A stretch of 21,109 nt of DNA, taken from positions 1 through 21,109 of the IMG/VR virus record IMGVR_UViG_3300045541_000137; one strand, 5' to 3'. Under the pieces are notes generated by a model. It made no database searches. It was not told the origin of the DNA and saw only the letters and a program-made list of their open reading frames with translations. This stretch comes from a virus. Both the position numbers and the translations under genes were made by a program. Below are positions 20,353 to 21,109 of this stretch, piece by piece. Positions within the stretch are counted from its first letter, which is position 1, and each line of letters opens with the position of its first letter.

Positions 20353-20367
20353 GTCTAACCGTTAGAC
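20353..20367. promoter_or_regulatory. Perfect inverted repeat GTCTAAC-C-GTTAGAC (putative operator)
   Basis: Two 7-bp arms with a single central base end 2 bp upstream of the -35 box of the rightward promoter. This is a typical position for an activator or repressor dimer. It has no similarity to the other inverted repeat at 20070-20085, suggesting separate regulators. Confidence 0.55.
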
Positions 20368-20369
20368 TA

Positions 20370-20397
20370 TTGACATTCTGACCAGTGCGCGTATAAT
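20370..20397 (+). promoter_or_regulatory. Consensus sigma70 promoter driving the rightward gene
   Basis: TTGACA (20370-20375) and TATAAT (20392-20397), both exact consensus, are spaced 16 bp. Transcription should start near 20404, giving a leader of about 59 nt. A promoter this close to consensus is typical of early phage genes read by host polymerase immediately after infection. The ribosome site AAGGAG (20451-20456) lies 6 nt before the ATG at 20463. Confidence 0.88.
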
Positions 20398-20462
20398 TCG
20401 AATTGTAGTGCGGCAACACGGCCAGCCGTTCGAATGGCCTAGTTATCACGAAGGAGTTAATC

Positions 20463-21109
20463 ATGGAAGTTATTAAGACAATGCCCGAACGCTTGCTAGT
20501 GCAGGCCTACGGTGAATTTGCTAACGCTGGCACTGCCGTGGCGCAAGCCGCTGCACGTGCCGACACTGAGCGCACCCGCATCATCCAGCGATTGCTTGAT
20601 TATGCGAAGAGCGAAGGGATCGCGCCCAAGGTCGCCGTATCCGGCATCATGGAAAAGGTGGTGCTGCCATGCACCCTTACCAAAGCCGAACAGCAAGCCG
20701 GGGTTACCCCGTTGGCATCTGGCAAGCTGGCCTATTCGACCGGGCAGGCATACGCGAAGAGCATGGATGTTGCCATGCTTAAGGGCAAGCCCTTTGCACC
20801 CGGTTTATACGCTGCGCACCTGAAAGAGGCGCAGGGTCTGCGCGAAGCGGCGCATGCTGAAAAGCTGGCGAAAGCCGAAGCCGAAGCCGCGGAAAAGGCG
20901 AAGGCCGCGAAGGCCGCTGCAACCAAGGCCGCGAAAAGCAAGAGCGAGGATGCGAAGCTGGCCGCGGCACAGGCAAAGCTTGAGGCGGACAAAGCGCAAG
21001 CGGAAGTGCGCAAGGCCATCGATGCTGCGCCTGTGTCTCAGAAAACCGGAGGCAGGAAAAAGACAAAGGTCGAACCCGCGAAGGTTCTCACGCGTCATGA
21101 AGTGGCACT
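20463..21109 (+). CDS. Early-type Ala/Lys/Glu-rich protein, unknown, 3'-partial
   Basis: The reading frame is open from ATG 20463 to the window edge (215 codons without a stop). The first ~120 residues (MEVIKTMPERLLVQAYGEFA, AQAAARADTERTRIIQRLLD, YAKSEGIAPKVAVSGIMEKV) look folded and helical, with a single visible cysteine (VVLPCTLTK). From about residue 120 the protein becomes a long Ala/Lys/Glu heptad-like region (EKLAKAEAEAAEKAKAAKAA), then a basic stretch (QKTGGRKKTKVEPAK). Such tails often bind nucleic acids or form coiled coils. It is the only rightward gene and has a consensus promoter and good ribosome site, so early expression is likely. I do not recognise the family. Confidence 0.75.
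   Translation, partial: MEVIKTMPERLLVQAYGEFANAGTAVAQAAARADTERTRIIQRLLDYAKSEGIAPKVAVSGIMEKVVLPCTLTKAEQQAGVTPLASGKLAYSTGQAYAKSMDVAMLKGKPFAPGLYAAHLKEAQGLREAAHAEKLAKAEAEAAEKAKAAKAAATKAAKSKSEDAKLAAAQAKLEADKAQAEVRKAIDAAPVSQKTGGRKKTKVEPAKVLTRHEVA

Larger units (their letters stand above)
20029..20462. other. Control region between divergent operons
   Basis: This 434-nt non-coding region separates leftward packaging/structural genes from the rightward gene. From left to right it holds an inverted repeat with a candidate leftward promoter (20051-20085), an AT-rich tandem array (20083-20245), a G-quadruplex motif (20313-20333), a perfect inverted repeat (20353-20367) beside a consensus rightward promoter (20370-20397), and a leader with a GGCCA/TGGCC hairpin (20420-20439) and two TTCGAA sites. 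No coding potential is evident on either strand. Confidence 0.8.

Noticed and set aside
20273-20464. Minus-strand open frame (63 codons) across the control region
   Set aside because: It covers the early promoter, the G-rich tract and the palindrome; its Pro/His/Tyr-rich product is a translation of regulatory DNA.
20732-21098. Several Ala/Phe/Leu-rich minus-strand frames opposite the rightward gene
   Set aside because: They are antisense to the Ala/Lys/Glu-rich coding sequence, whose low-complexity codons lack stops on the other strand.
1-21109. Integrase, transposase, tRNA or prophage attachment site
   Set aside because: No reading frame has recombinase or transposase motifs and no tRNA-like cloverleaf was noticed; the window gives no sign of lysogeny, though genes outside it cannot be excluded.

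Overview
The window is part of the genome of a tailed bacteriophage, most likely a short-tailed (podovirus-type) phage of the kind recovered from freshwater and marine viromes. The basis is one long co-directional block of packaging, head, connector, fibre and lysis genes on the minus strand, many overlapping by 1, 4 or 8 nt. The terminase, the large P22-type portal, the scaffold, the major capsid protein, the gp4-like connector and the fibre are recognisable by family features. No tape-measure, tail-tube, sheath or baseplate gene is present, which argues against a long tail. I see no integrase, repressor, tRNA or CRISPR. The base composition by eye is moderately GC-rich, with AT-richer islands at the GIY-YIG gene, the first LamG gene and the right intergenic region. 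The host cannot be determined from this sequence.

Reading the minus strand from right to left, the structural block runs as follows. Terminase small subunit (20022-19474) and large subunit (19499-17997). A 91-aa unknown. Portal (17738-15252). A 65-aa unknown. A GroES-like protein (15061-14696). A small coiled-coil protein. Scaffold (14460-13522). A 144-aa virion-type unknown. A putative capsid-decoration protein (13080-12448). Major capsid protein (12435-11524). A strong terminator (11471-11493) follows, then about 200 nt of non-coding DNA with a promoter, then a free-standing GIY-YIG homing endonuclease (11318-10728).

The block continues with two small beta-rich proteins and two paralogous LamG-like genes (9924-8388). 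Next is a run of very small, mostly lysine/glycine-rich genes (8385-5168), interrupted by a holin-like gene (7740-7555), a gp4-like connector (6674-5988) and a zinc-ribbon protein (5985-5620). A second connector-type protein (5160-4531), a short structural protein (4529-4110) and an 1099-aa fibre (4097-798) follow. The block closes with a second holin-like gene (788-618), two small unknowns (616-150) and a hairpin terminator (112-137). The start of a GH108-type endolysin runs off the left edge from a GTG codon at 56.

At the right end a 434-nt intergenic region (20029-20462) separates the leftward structural block from a rightward gene that runs off the window (20463 onward, Ala/Lys/Glu-rich, unknown). 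This region carries a tandem array of a 19-bp element spaced about 41-42 bp, a short-loop G-quadruplex motif, two perfect inverted repeats next to promoter elements, and a fully consensus sigma70 promoter. It is the best candidate for a control, origin or packaging-recognition region and is the least ordinary non-coding DNA in the window.

Together the genes package DNA (terminase, portal), build and mature the head (scaffold, GroES-like, capsid, decoration), close the head and attach a short tail (connectors), adsorb (fibre, possibly LamG proteins) and lyse (holins, endolysin). The functions of the small basic proteins are unknown. Several share a short sequence module, which is the most interesting protein-level observation here.
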